NCBI GenBank assembly: GCA_043808035.1
Contig: JAZDFH010000059.1
Span: 1-12,662, forward strand
Reading direction: 5' to 3'
Origin: JAZDFH01 sp043808035
GTDB lineage: Bacteria > Patescibacteriota > Minisyncoccia > UBA6257 > Colwellbacteraceae
Length of the DNA stretch: 12,662 nt
Shown: positions 6,066-12,662 of the stretch, one piece after another
Numbering within the stretch: position 1 is the first letter of the stretch
Layout of the letters: every line of letters begins with the position of its first letter
The notes under the pieces: model-generated
Seen by the model: only the letters and a program-made list of their open reading frames with translations
Told to the model about the DNA's origin: nothing
Databases searched by the model: none
Program-made: the position numbers and the translations under genes

Positions 6066-7691
6066 ATGGCTATTTCAGCGGAACATTTTATTTTAATTTT
6101 TTCTATAGCGGTGGGAGTATCTGTATTCTTGCTTGGTATTTTGGTATATGCCAACGATAGACATCGGCTTACTAACCGTCTCTTTTTTTATACGACACTT
6201 GTTATGATGGCGTGGATCGCGAGCGTTTTAGTAGCGGTACAAAATAAAGGAGAGATTATCAGTTTGGTCAGCGAACGTCTTGCTCTTGGTTTCATCGCTT
6301 TGTTGGTGTTTTTAGTGTATCGTTTTATCTATCATTTTCCACGGCCACCCAAGAAGTTTGAAGAGCCGGTAACATTGTTGGCCTTGGTTACTTTGTGTAT
6401 GTTTGTCCTTACCGCCTTTACTCCGTTTGTGTTAAGTAGTGTACGAGAACTTTCCAATGGTACGCAAAGAAATTTTTATGATATAGGATACTACTTTTTT
6501 GCGCTGTATTTCATCGCATATATCGCTGGCAGTTTTTATACTTTGTATATTAAACGTCCACTTTTAAATACACTGGAGTTGACCCAAATGAGGCTCATCT
6601 TGTTTGGTTTCGGGATTTCCTCAACATTAACCTTTTTGACAAACTTTGTTTTACCTCGTGTGATTGGAAATTCGTATTCTGCTCAGTTCGGTCCAGTATC
6701 TTTGATATTTTTCCTTAGTCTGGCAGCGTATACTATTTTGCGGCACCGATTATTTCATGTAAAAGTTGTTGCTACGGGGTTCTCAATTTTTTCTATTTGG
6801 CTTTTTATTTTTATTCGTATTTTGCTTTTGGACACGGGTAAGGAGTTTATAGTTGACAGTGTTTTGCTTTTTATGGTCGGCGTATTGGGCGTGTTTCTTA
6901 TCCGCGGTGTCTATAAAGAAATTGAACAACTTGAAAAAACCGAACAATTGGCAAAAAAATTACAGCGCGCAAATAAAGAGCTTGAAATGCTCGATACCAT
7001 GAGGCGAGAGTTTTTATCGTTTGCGTCACATCAATTGAGAACTCCTTTGACTTCTATGAAAGGATTTGCAAATTTGATTGCAATTGGAGCATATGGAGAA
7101 ATTCCAGAGAAAGCGAAAATCGCAGCAATCAGGATTCAAATTGCGACAGATCAGCTGAACGGATTGATTAATAATTTACTTGACGCTCGCGCTATTGAAG
7201 AGGGGAAAATGGTATTTAGTTTCCAGACAATTGATTTGATAGAAACTGTTCAGCCGATTGTGAAAGCATTCGAACCTCGAGCAAAAGATAGAAATTTAGA
7301 AATCAAATTTGAAGCTCCGGAAGGGAAAATAATGGTGAGTATCGATCTATTGAAATTTCAAGAAGCGATTAAAAATTTAATCGATAATGCATTTAAATAC
7401 ACACGGGAAGGATTTATAAAAGTATGTATATCAAGAGGGGAGGAAGATATAGTGACTATCGTGGTGCAGGATTCCGGTATTGGCATGTCAAAAAAACTTA
7501 TTGACAAGTTATTTCAGCAATATGTTCGTGACAAGGAAGTTGCGTTGCAGGGGATACTAGGAACCGGACTGGGGTTGTATATCACGCGCAAGATTATAGA
7601 AGCTCATCATGGAGAGATTTGGGTCGAATCAGGTGGGCAAGGGAAGGGATCGACATTCTTTATTCGCATTCATGAGGAAAAATCGCAATAA
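6066..7691 (+). CDS. Multi-TM sensor histidine kinase (HK2), paralogue of HK1
   Basis: This 541-residue membrane histidine kinase has the same plan as HK1: about nine hydrophobic helices (roughly residues 8-28, 38-58, 66-87, 101-123, 138-163, 175-197, 208-226, 234-254, 261-280), a coiled-coil linker (281-312), and HisKA and HATPase domains. The acceptor is H322 in SHQLRTPL, which keeps the Thr at H+4. The ATPase motifs are intact: N-box IDNAFKYT (N441), G1 DSGIGM (469-474), G2 GTGLGL (499-504). Shared sensor details with HK1, such as RxRLxN after TM1, FTPFVL before the second extramembrane loop, TN followed by LP at the end of TM6, and QFGP before TM7, show duplication from one ancestor. A response regulator follows 75 bases downstream and is the likely partner. 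The signal is unknown. A promoter at 6024-6052 supports this start. Confidence 0.93.
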   Translation: MAISAEHFILIFSIAVGVSVFLLGILVYANDRHRLTNRLFFYTTLVMMAWIASVLVAVQNKGEIISLVSERLALGFIALLVFLVYRFIYHFPRPPKKFEEPVTLLALVTLCMFVLTAFTPFVLSSVRELSNGTQRNFYDIGYYFFALYFIAYIAGSFYTLYIKRPLLNTLELTQMRLILFGFGISSTLTFLTNFVLPRVIGNSYSAQFGPVSLIFFLSLAAYTILRHRLFHVKVVATGFSIFSIWLFIFIRILLLDTGKEFIVDSVLLFMVGVLGVFLIRGVYKEIEQLEKTEQLAKKLQRANKELEMLDTMRREFLSFASHQLRTPLTSMKGFANLIAIGAYGEIPEKAKIAAIRIQIATDQLNGLINNLLDARAIEEGKMVFSFQTIDLIETVQPIVKAFEPRAKDRNLEIKFEAPEGKIMVSIDLLKFQEAIKNLIDNAFKYTREGFIKVCISRGEEDIVTIVVQDSGIGMSKKLIDKLFQQYVRDKEVALQGILGTGLGLYITRKIIEAHHGEIWVESGGQGKGSTFFIRIHEEKSQ

Positions 7692-7766
7692 TAGATAAAA
7701 AAAGTTTTTTATATGGATATTTTGTTCAGTTGAGGTATACTTAATTAAGGATTAATAAATATTTAT

Positions 7767-8177
7767 ATGAGTGAAGAAAATTTAAAACCACGGGTATTAT
7801 TTTTTGTTGAAGATGAACCTGAAATCGTTACATTATATACGACTGCTTTTGAAGAATCAGGTTTTCTTGTTGATAGTGTATCAAATGGAAGAGACGCTAT
7901 TGAGCGATTGGAATATTTTGTAGAAGAGGACGTTAAACGGCCTAATGTGATGATTTTGGATATTCTTTTGCCTGATGCCTCTGGGATGGATATCTTAAGT
8001 GAAGTAAGGAGGAGACCACTTTTTAATAATACTCCGGTGATTATGTTTACCAATTTTTCAAGCGATGAATTACGAGAACAAATTCGACAGATACCAAATA
8101 CCGAATACGTTCTTAAGATGGAAATTACTCCCGATGAATTTGTTGCAAAGGTGAAAAGAATGGTAGGCATTGAATAA
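7767..8177 (+). CDS. Single-domain response regulator (receiver)
   Basis: This 136-residue receiver has no output domain. The key residues are the acidic pair E15-D16 in FVEDEP, phospho-acceptor D65 in ILDILLPDASG, switch T95 in MFTN and K117 in VLKME. All are conserved, so it should accept phosphate, most likely from HK2 just upstream. Helix 4 and strand 5 read NTEYVLKMEITPDEF, where the usual GA(D/N)-YL segment is altered to PNTEYV. A TAAGGA sequence about 15 bases before the ATG is too far away to be a good ribosome site. The stop lies 5 bases before the sugar kinase start, and the kinase's ribosome site overlaps this stop codon, so regulator and metabolic genes are probably co-translated. 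A CheY- or SpoF-like relay role is likely; no DNA binding is predicted. Confidence 0.93.
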   Translation: MSEENLKPRVLFFVEDEPEIVTLYTTAFEESGFLVDSVSNGRDAIERLEYFVEEDVKRPNVMILDILLPDASGMDILSEVRRRPLFNNTPVIMFTNFSSDELREQIRQIPNTEYVLKMEITPDEFVAKVKRMVGIE

Positions 8178-8182
8178 GGAGT

Positions 8183-9199
8183 ATGAAGGATGTTATTGCG
8201 ATCGGATCGGTTACTCGTGATGTTTTTTTAAAGACGGAATTTGATCTTTTACCATACAAGGAAACACCGACAGGGAAAGCGCTCTGTATACCACTTGGTG
8301 AGAAATTTGGAGTACCGCATGCCACTTTCACGATTGGGGGGAATGCGGCAAATGCCAGTATTACTTTTGCGCGGCAAGAATTTGATACGGCGATTGTTAC
8401 AAAAGTTGGGGATGATGCGGCAGGGAAAGAAGTTTTTCGAGTACTCGAGAAAGAACAGATAGATACGCGTTTTATATCACTTTCAAATAAACCGACAAAT
8501 TATTCGGTTTTATTACTACAAAATGGTGAACGCACCATTCTTAGTTATCATGGAGCGCTCGATACCTTTTCAACGCAAGATTTTTCTATGACGGATTTGA
8601 AGAGTAAATGGTGGTATATTTCGTTAACGAGCACATCATGCACGATGTTTTCACGTTTGATGCAATTTGCCCGTAAGGAGGGTATCTCTGTTGCGATGAA
8701 TCCGGGTTTGTATCATATTGAACATGGGAAAACAGATATTATTAAAGCATTGCCATTTGTTAAGTTTTTGGTTTTAAACGAGCTTGAAGCGTCGAAGTTG
8801 ACAGGTATTCCTTTCGAGAAAGAAGCGAAATTGTTTGCAAAATTAGATGAATTGGTTCCCGGCATTGTAGCTGTTACTCGAGGAGATAAAGGGGTAACTG
8901 TTTCCGATGGACATTTGATTTATCGTGCAGGTGTTTTTAAAGTTCGGAATGCTACGGATCGGACGGGGGCTGGAGATGCGTTTGGATCGGGTTTTGTTGC
9001 GGGGCTTATGTGCCGGAAGGAAAAATGTATCAAGGGTGTTTGTGAACCAAACAATATTGAATACGCGCTTCGTCTTGCTTCTGCAAACGCTGCGTCTGTT
9101 GTTGAACACATAGGAACATCAACGGGTATTCTTACGAAGTCACAATTTGAGAAATCTCGTCGATTTAAGGAATTTTCCATACAAAAAGAAAAGGCATAA
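8183..9199 (+). CDS. PfkB/ribokinase-family carbohydrate kinase
   Basis: This 338-residue kinase of the PfkB family uses ATP to phosphorylate a sugar, sugar phosphate or nucleoside in the cytoplasm. Signature 1 is IGGNAANASITFARQ (51-65). Signature 2 is DRTGAGDAFGSGF (259-271), with the catalytic base D265 and the GAG anion hole. The metal-site NxxE motif is N199-E202 (LNELEA), and TRGDKG (232-237) is the usual strand-turn before the nucleotide site. Length is at the upper end for the family. The substrate cannot be told from the motifs: ribose, fructose 6-phosphate, adenosine and others share them. The neighbouring aldolase suggests a sugar-phosphate role, possibly making an aldolase substrate. 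The ribosome site AAGGAG (8176-8181) lies only 1 base before the ATG, unusually close, but no alternative start is compatible with the conserved first strand. Confidence 0.9.
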   Translation: MKDVIAIGSVTRDVFLKTEFDLLPYKETPTGKALCIPLGEKFGVPHATFTIGGNAANASITFARQEFDTAIVTKVGDDAAGKEVFRVLEKEQIDTRFISLSNKPTNYSVLLLQNGERTILSYHGALDTFSTQDFSMTDLKSKWWYISLTSTSCTMFSRLMQFARKEGISVAMNPGLYHIEHGKTDIIKALPFVKFLVLNELEASKLTGIPFEKEAKLFAKLDELVPGIVAVTRGDKGVTVSDGHLIYRAGVFKVRNATDRTGAGDAFGSGFVAGLMCRKEKCIKGVCEPNNIEYALRLASANAASVVEHIGTSTGILTKSQFEKSRRFKEFSIQKEKA

Positions 9200-9209
9200 T
9201 ATATAATAT

Positions 9210-10109
9210 ATGAAAACATTATCAGAAATTATTACAAACGCAGAAAAAGAAAAAAAGGCTATTGGACATTTTAATATATCTGATATTGTTACATTGCACG
9301 CTATTGCTTATGCCGCTCGGGATTTATCGGTCCCTGTTATTATCGGAGTATCTGAAGGAGAGAGGGCGTTTTTAGGAACTAAGCGAGCGGTTGATATGAT
9401 TCATAGCGTGAGAGAAGAGTATGGGTTGTCGATATATTTGAATAGTGACCATACGCATACTTTGGAAGATATCAAGATAGTTGTTGACGCGGGTTTTGAT
9501 GCTGCTGTGTTTGATCCTGTTGCAAAGGCACGAAAGGAAGGAAGAGATTTTTCATTTGAAGATCATATCAAAGTTACGAAGGAGGCTGTTGAGTATGCAA
9601 AAAGTGTCAATAATAGTTTTATCGTAGAAGGAGAATTGGGTTATATAGGCAGTTCGTCGACTATTTGGGACGAAATCCCCGCCGGTGCCGATATTTCCGC
9701 GGACGCTCTTACGAGAGCAGAAGAAGCACGGCAATTTGTACAAGAAACGGGAGTTGGACTTCTTGCTCCTTCTGTGGGCAATATTCATGGAATGTTTAGT
9801 CGTGCTGCAAATCCGCGGTTGGATATTGAGAGAATACGAGATATTCGTACTCATACTAATGTTTCATTGGTTTTGCATGGTGGGTCGGGAATTTGTGATG
9901 AAGATTTTATTTCGGCGATTGAGTCGGGTATTGGGATAGTGCATATCAATACTGAATTACGAGTTGCATGGAGAAAGGCGATGGAGCGTTCTTTGGGTCA
10001 AAATATTCATGAAATCGTGCCTTATAAGTTACTTACAGAGCCTCAAAAAGCAGTATATGAAGTTGCTGCGAAGCGTCTTCGTTTGTTCAACCATATACTT
10101 AATGTATAA
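9210..10109 (+). CDS. fba: Class II (zinc) fructose-bisphosphate aldolase family protein
   Basis: This 299-residue class II aldolase family TIM barrel reversibly cleaves fructose 1,6-bisphosphate, or a related ketose bisphosphate, to DHAP and an aldehyde. Landmarks: GHFNISD (19-25), the proton donor/zinc pair D80-H81 in NSDHTHT, VEGELGYIG (139-147), zinc ligand H193 in VGNIHGMF, zinc ligand H223 in LVLHGGSGI (220-228), and the phosphate-binding INTELR (246-251). The usual Lys before the INT strand is His245, and GG after ELGYI is GS, so the phosphate site differs from textbook members; tagatose- or other bisphosphate aldolase activity is possible. It lies 10 bases after the sugar kinase. No Shine-Dalgarno sequence is seen; an AT-rich stretch including TATAAT (9202-9207) directly precedes the ATG. 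It ends the regulator-kinase-aldolase cluster. Confidence 0.9.
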   Translation: MKTLSEIITNAEKEKKAIGHFNISDIVTLHAIAYAARDLSVPVIIGVSEGERAFLGTKRAVDMIHSVREEYGLSIYLNSDHTHTLEDIKIVVDAGFDAAVFDPVAKARKEGRDFSFEDHIKVTKEAVEYAKSVNNSFIVEGELGYIGSSSTIWDEIPAGADISADALTRAEEARQFVQETGVGLLAPSVGNIHGMFSRAANPRLDIERIRDIRTHTNVSLVLHGGSGICDEDFISAIESGIGIVHINTELRVAWRKAMERSLGQNIHEIVPYKLLTEPQKAVYEVAAKRLRLFNHILNV

Positions 10110-10148
10110 GTAAAAAACTTGATCAATAATGAAAACGAAGAGTTTGGC

Positions 10149-10177
10149 TTGTTTTTGCTGTTTTTTTAGGATATAAT
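10149..10177 (+). promoter_or_regulatory. Promoter for bL25 and lytic transglycosylase
   Basis: TTGTTT (10149-10154) and a perfect TATAAT (10172-10177) are spaced by 17 bases. The predicted transcript starts near 10184, about 27 bases before the ATG at 10211. AGGTGA (10191-10196) in that leader may serve as a ribosome site, though its 14-base spacing is long. Confidence 0.58.
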
Positions 10178-10210
10178 TAAACTCAAACATAGGTGAATAA
10201 TATTGAATAT

Positions 10211-10849
10211 ATGAGCGAATTAGAAGTACAAAAAAGAATAGTTTTAGGGACGAGACAATGCGTGCAACTACGAAAAAAAGGTATTGCTCCCGCTGAATTA
10301 TATGGGCATGGAGTTGAAAATATGCATCTTTCTGTAGAAAGCAGGGTCTTTGAGAAGATATATCGAGAAGCTGGACGTAATACGGTTGTTTCTTTAAAAG
10401 TAGATAAAGAAAAATATCCGGTTTTGATTGAAAATGTCCAACGTCATTCTATTTCAGGTGATATTATTTCAATCGATTTTTATAAAGTTAAAATGGATGA
10501 AAAGATTCAAACAGCAGTGCCGATAGTATTTATTGGTGTTGCGCCGGCGATAGAACAAGGTGGAATTTTGGTCAAAACGCTTCAGGAAATTGAGATTGAG
10601 GCATTACCGGACAAGTTACCTCACGAAATTACAATAGATTTGTCTATTTTGAAAGAGATTGGTGAAAGTATTTATGTTAAAGATTTACGAATGGATAATC
10701 AGTATGAGGTTATTACAGACGGAGAGACGGTTATAGCAAGCATTGCTGAGCAAGAAGAAGAAAAACAAGAAGAAAGTATAAATCCTGATCAGGTAATTGT
10801 TGAATCAGAAGAAAAGAAAGCGTCTCGCGCAAAAACTGCGGAGGAGTAA
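10211..10849 (+). CDS. rplY: Large-subunit ribosomal protein bL25 (L25/TL5/Ctc type)
   Basis: This 212-residue two-domain L25 protein binds 5S rRNA in the large ribosomal subunit. The N-terminal domain (about 1-90) has the typical opening KRIVLGTRQCVQLRKKGIAP (positions 8-27) and then AELYGHG. The second beta domain (about 95-180) is the TL5/Ctc type, with LPDKLPHEITIDLS and IYVKDL. A charged tail rich in Glu and Lys closes the protein (from about 180), as in other TL5-type members. ATG 10211 fits the family start better than the in-frame GTG at 10193, which overlaps the possible ribosome site. The promoter at 10149-10177 separates it from the aldolase gene. The next gene begins 12 bases downstream. 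Confidence 0.93.
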   Translation: MSELEVQKRIVLGTRQCVQLRKKGIAPAELYGHGVENMHLSVESRVFEKIYREAGRNTVVSLKVDKEKYPVLIENVQRHSISGDIISIDFYKVKMDEKIQTAVPIVFIGVAPAIEQGGILVKTLQEIEIEALPDKLPHEITIDLSILKEIGESIYVKDLRMDNQYEVITDGETVIASIAEQEEEKQEESINPDQVIVESEEKKASRAKTAEE

Positions 10850-10861
10850 AATACAATTTAT

Positions 10862-12421
10862 ATGCACAGACGGCAACGAGTCGTAGAAGACATAAGGCCG
10901 AATTTGCCACAGAAAACGGCTTCTCGTGATACGAAGCATAAACATGCCTCGGAGAGAATGTCGTTTTTTGCATTTTTTCGGAAAAGCGTTTTTGTACCCC
11001 CAGTGTTGTTATTCGTATCTTTTATTTTTCTTGGTTCGGTTTTGGCTCCAGTTACGAGTGGAACGGTAGCTGGACAAGATATGGTGGCTCAGATAGCGGA
11101 GGCAAGTACTGCAACGAATGTTGAGCAGGAGAGATCATCACTTGAAAAGCAACTGGCAGAGTTAGAACAGCAGATGGCGGAGTATGAAAAAACGATAAGT
11201 GATTATAAAAGACAGGGTGTAAGTTTAAAGAACGAAATTGGTTCGCTTGATGCGAAGATGAAGCAATTGGATCTAAAGATACAGTCGGTCACTATTTCTC
11301 TTCAAAAGCTTGATCAGGAGATTGAATCAACGACTGATCAGATAAGTGAAATAGAGCAAAATATTGATTCAAAGCGTGTGGCGATTTCTAGTATGCTTCA
11401 ACGTATGTATGAATACGATAAAGAGGGATTGATTGATATGCTGCTTGCGAATCCAAAGCTTTCTGACTTTTTTGGCAGTGTAAATGATTTAATGACTGTC
11501 CAAGATGGAGTCCATCGCGCTCTTGGCGAGCTCGACGGTTTGCATACTGAAGTTGTTGCAAAAAAAGAGGAATTGGTTACTGAGCGTACCGATGCTGTTT
11601 CTTTGCGGGCATCTCAAAAACAGCAAAAACAATCAGTGGAGGATGTGCGGGTTGAGAAAGATACAATTTTAGCGGTAACAAAAGGGAAAGAATCGGCATA
11701 CCAGAAATTATTGGAAGATACGAAAAAAACAGCGGCAGAAATCCGAAGCAGGATTTTTCGACTTGTCGGTGGTGGAGAACTGACTTTTGGTGAGGCATAT
11801 GAGCTTGCTAAAATTGCTGAACAGACAACAGGTATACGGGCTGCTTTTATTCTTGCGATTTTGACGCAAGAGTCTGGAGTAAATGGACTTATTGGTGCCA
11901 ACCTCGGACAATGCTATTACCATGAAAAAAGACCAAACGCAGATGGTGCGGTTATGCGTAAACGAGAGCAAGTTGTTTTTATTGATCTTATGAGAGAACT
12001 TGGCAAAGATCCGGAGACGACACCTGTTTCTTGTCCGATTGTATCTGATGGAGCGTACGGTGGTGCGATGGGGCCTGCCCAATTTATGCCATCGACGTGG
12101 AATTTATATAAAGATCGGATAGGCGGTGTTACCGGCGCAAATCCTCCGTCACCGTTTAATAATCTTGATGCTATTGTAGGGACGGCGCTTTATTTGAAGG
12201 ATTCATATGAATCTTCATCGTGTCGGACATATAAATCCGATTCATGTCGGGATTATGGTCTATGTAGCGTAGATGAAGTAGAAGAGCTTCTTGAAAGGTG
12301 TGCGGCATCGAAGTACTATGCCGGTAGTAGATGGTATACATTCCGATGGGCATATGGTGAACCTGTGGTAGAACGGGCTCAAAAGTTTCAAAAGGATATC
12401 GATGTATTGGAGGGAAGATAG
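10862..12421 (+). CDS. Membrane-anchored coiled-coil lytic transglycosylase
   Basis: This 519-residue envelope protein has, in order, a basic cytoplasmic tail (1-41), one transmembrane helix (42-64), a long coiled coil (about 86-300, interrupted near 183-225 by a conserved-looking YEYDKEGLIDMLLANPKLSDF-type hinge), and a C-terminal lysozyme-like domain (305-519). The catalytic acid is E337 in LTQESGVNG. The family motif AMGPAQFMPSTW (402-413) and the NNLDAIVGTALYL helix (433-445) indicate a lytic murein transglycosylase of the SLT/MltB type, which cuts the glycan strand of peptidoglycan. The coiled-coil part resembles EnvC/PcsB-type cell-division hydrolases. The outer domain has six cysteines (351, 391, 454, 462, 468, 480), an even number that could form disulfides. 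Ribosome-site-like GGAGGAG lies 15 bases upstream inside bL25, and TACAAT (10852-10857) lies 4 bases before the ATG. Confidence 0.87.
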   Translation: MHRRQRVVEDIRPNLPQKTASRDTKHKHASERMSFFAFFRKSVFVPPVLLFVSFIFLGSVLAPVTSGTVAGQDMVAQIAEASTATNVEQERSSLEKQLAELEQQMAEYEKTISDYKRQGVSLKNEIGSLDAKMKQLDLKIQSVTISLQKLDQEIESTTDQISEIEQNIDSKRVAISSMLQRMYEYDKEGLIDMLLANPKLSDFFGSVNDLMTVQDGVHRALGELDGLHTEVVAKKEELVTERTDAVSLRASQKQQKQSVEDVRVEKDTILAVTKGKESAYQKLLEDTKKTAAEIRSRIFRLVGGGELTFGEAYELAKIAEQTTGIRAAFILAILTQESGVNGLIGANLGQCYYHEKRPNADGAVMRKREQVVFIDLMRELGKDPETTPVSCPIVSDGAYGGAMGPAQFMPSTWNLYKDRIGGVTGANPPSPFNNLDAIVGTALYLKDSYESSSCRTYKSDSCRDYGLCSVDEVEELLERCAASKYYAGSRWYTFRWAYGEPVVERAQKFQKDIDVLEGR

Positions 12422-12520
12422 GAATCATGAATCTGGAATCAAGAGCAAAAATGCCTATATAAAATTCCAAAGTTTAAAGCTCTGATGCCAAATGAATGAC
12501 AATTCGCCGGCTGGCGAACT
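12422..12520 (+). repeat. Intergenic repeat module: heptamers plus CAAATGAAT block
   Basis: The stretch begins directly after the transglycosylase stop with GAAT-led heptamers (GAATCAT, GAATCTG, GAATCAA; 12422-12442) matching the minus-strand repeat at 297-345 (about 21 of 25 bases over 12421-12445). The block 12463-12507 then matches 214-258 without gaps, sharing AATTnCAAAGT and CAAATGAAT. Two copies with rearranged parts at opposite ends of the window indicate a dispersed intergenic repeat family. Confidence 0.65.
12503..12518. repeat. Short GC-rich palindrome
   Basis: TTCGCC (12503-12508) and GGCGAA (12513-12518) form a perfect 6-bp stem around the loop GGCT. It is GC-rich against a strongly AT-rich background. 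No T-tract follows, so it is not a typical terminator; it may be part of the repeat module or mark an insertion point. Confidence 0.6.
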
Positions 12521-12525
12521 TAATT

Positions 12526-12662
12526 AGGACTTACGCACATCCCACCACGCAATAAATATGAGATAATGTATATATTACCAACGAAAATATTTCACATCTC
12601 ATGCAGCGCACAAAATGTTCTTTAGAGCTCTACACAAAATTTTTGATTTCAAACCACAATCG
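12526..12662 (+). mobile_element. Left end of a probable insertion sequence (truncated by window edge)
   Basis: The motif AGGACTTACGCAC (12526-12538) resembles terminal inverted repeats I recall from insertion sequences of several bacterial groups. It is followed by a short untranslated leader with a GATAAT-type hexamer and then an ATG at 12601. The right end, the matching inverted repeat and any target duplication lie outside the window, so the call is provisional. Confidence 0.45.
12601..12662 (+). CDS. Possible transposase, N-terminal 20 residues (3'-truncated by window edge)
   Basis: An open frame from ATG 12601 to the window end begins MQRTKCSLELYTKFLISNHN. The LELYTKFLISN stretch resembles the N-terminus of DDE transposases of the IS4/IS701 type, and the position just inside a possible inverted repeat fits. 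No Shine-Dalgarno sequence is seen. Twenty residues are too few for a firm family call. Confidence 0.42.
   Translation, partial: MQRTKCSLELYTKFLISNHN

Noticed and set aside
7695..7712. A/T-only inverted repeat with a 2-base loop after HK2, considered as a terminator
   Set aside because: With no GC pairs in the stem it would be very weak, and such A-run/T-run pairs are expected by chance at this base composition.
10110..10170. Possible terminator after the aldolase (imperfect AAAACGAAG / CTTGTTTT pairing before a T-run)
   Set aside because: The stem needs a mismatch or bulge and has few GC pairs; the T-run is better explained as part of the promoter spacer for bL25.
10193..10210. GTG start for bL25
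   Set aside because: It adds six residues not typical of L25 and overlaps the possible ribosome site AGGTGA.
12503..12518. Intrinsic terminator for the transglycosylase gene
   Set aside because: The stem is GC-rich but no T-tract follows on either side, and it lies more than 80 bases from the stop codon.
1..12662. Alternative genetic code with TGA as glycine (as in Gracilibacteria/SR1)
   Set aside because: TGA ends the epimerase-like gene exactly at an ATGA overlap, and no conserved protein here contains an in-frame TGA.

Overview
The window looks like a contig from an uncultivated, AT-rich bacterium, most plausibly of the Candidate Phyla Radiation (Patescibacteria, perhaps a Parcubacteria-type lineage). 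Three things point there: a transketolase split into two genes whose C-terminal half resembles the CPR form, multi-TM histidine kinases with an 'SHQLRTPL'-type H-box, and period-7 intergenic repeats like those I recall from such genomes. This is inference from protein character; no rRNA marker is present. TGA, TAA and TAG all act as stops, so the recoded TGA of Gracilibacteria/SR1 is not used.

Layout, left to right. (1) 1-213: C-terminal end of a histidine kinase entering from the left. (2) 214-397: non-coding, holding a tandem heptamer repeat. (3) 398-3044: carbon genes, namely a ribulose-phosphate 3-epimerase-like gene that overlaps the transketolase N-half by 4 nt, then a hairpin with a T-tract, then the transketolase C-half. 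(4) 3073-4722: a membrane histidine kinase (HK1), closed by a strong bidirectional terminator at 4721-4751. (5) 4767-5897, minus strand: a soluble histidine kinase (HK3) followed by a response regulator. (6) 5898-6065: divergent promoter region with a perfect 14-bp tandem repeat. (7) 6066-10109, plus strand: a second membrane kinase (HK2, paralogous to HK1), a response regulator, a PfkB-family sugar kinase and a class II fructose-bisphosphate aldolase, with very short gaps after the regulator. (8) 10149-12421: a promoter, ribosomal protein bL25, and a membrane-anchored coiled-coil lytic transglycosylase. (9) 12422-12662: a second copy of the intergenic repeat, a palindrome, and the start of a probable insertion sequence.

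Two themes dominate. One is non-oxidative pentose phosphate and lower-glycolysis chemistry (epimerase, transketolase, sugar kinase, aldolase). The other is signal transduction, with four histidine kinases and two single-domain response regulators. The two are interleaved, and one regulator sits 5 nt upstream of the sugar kinase, so a sensory system may be co-expressed with sugar-phosphate metabolism.

The most notable protein-level observation is that both transketolase halves keep the fold motifs but replace many residues that are catalytic in characterised transketolases. The pair may therefore be a divergent or repurposed ThDP enzyme. The neighbouring epimerase and the soluble kinase HK3 also carry altered signature motifs.
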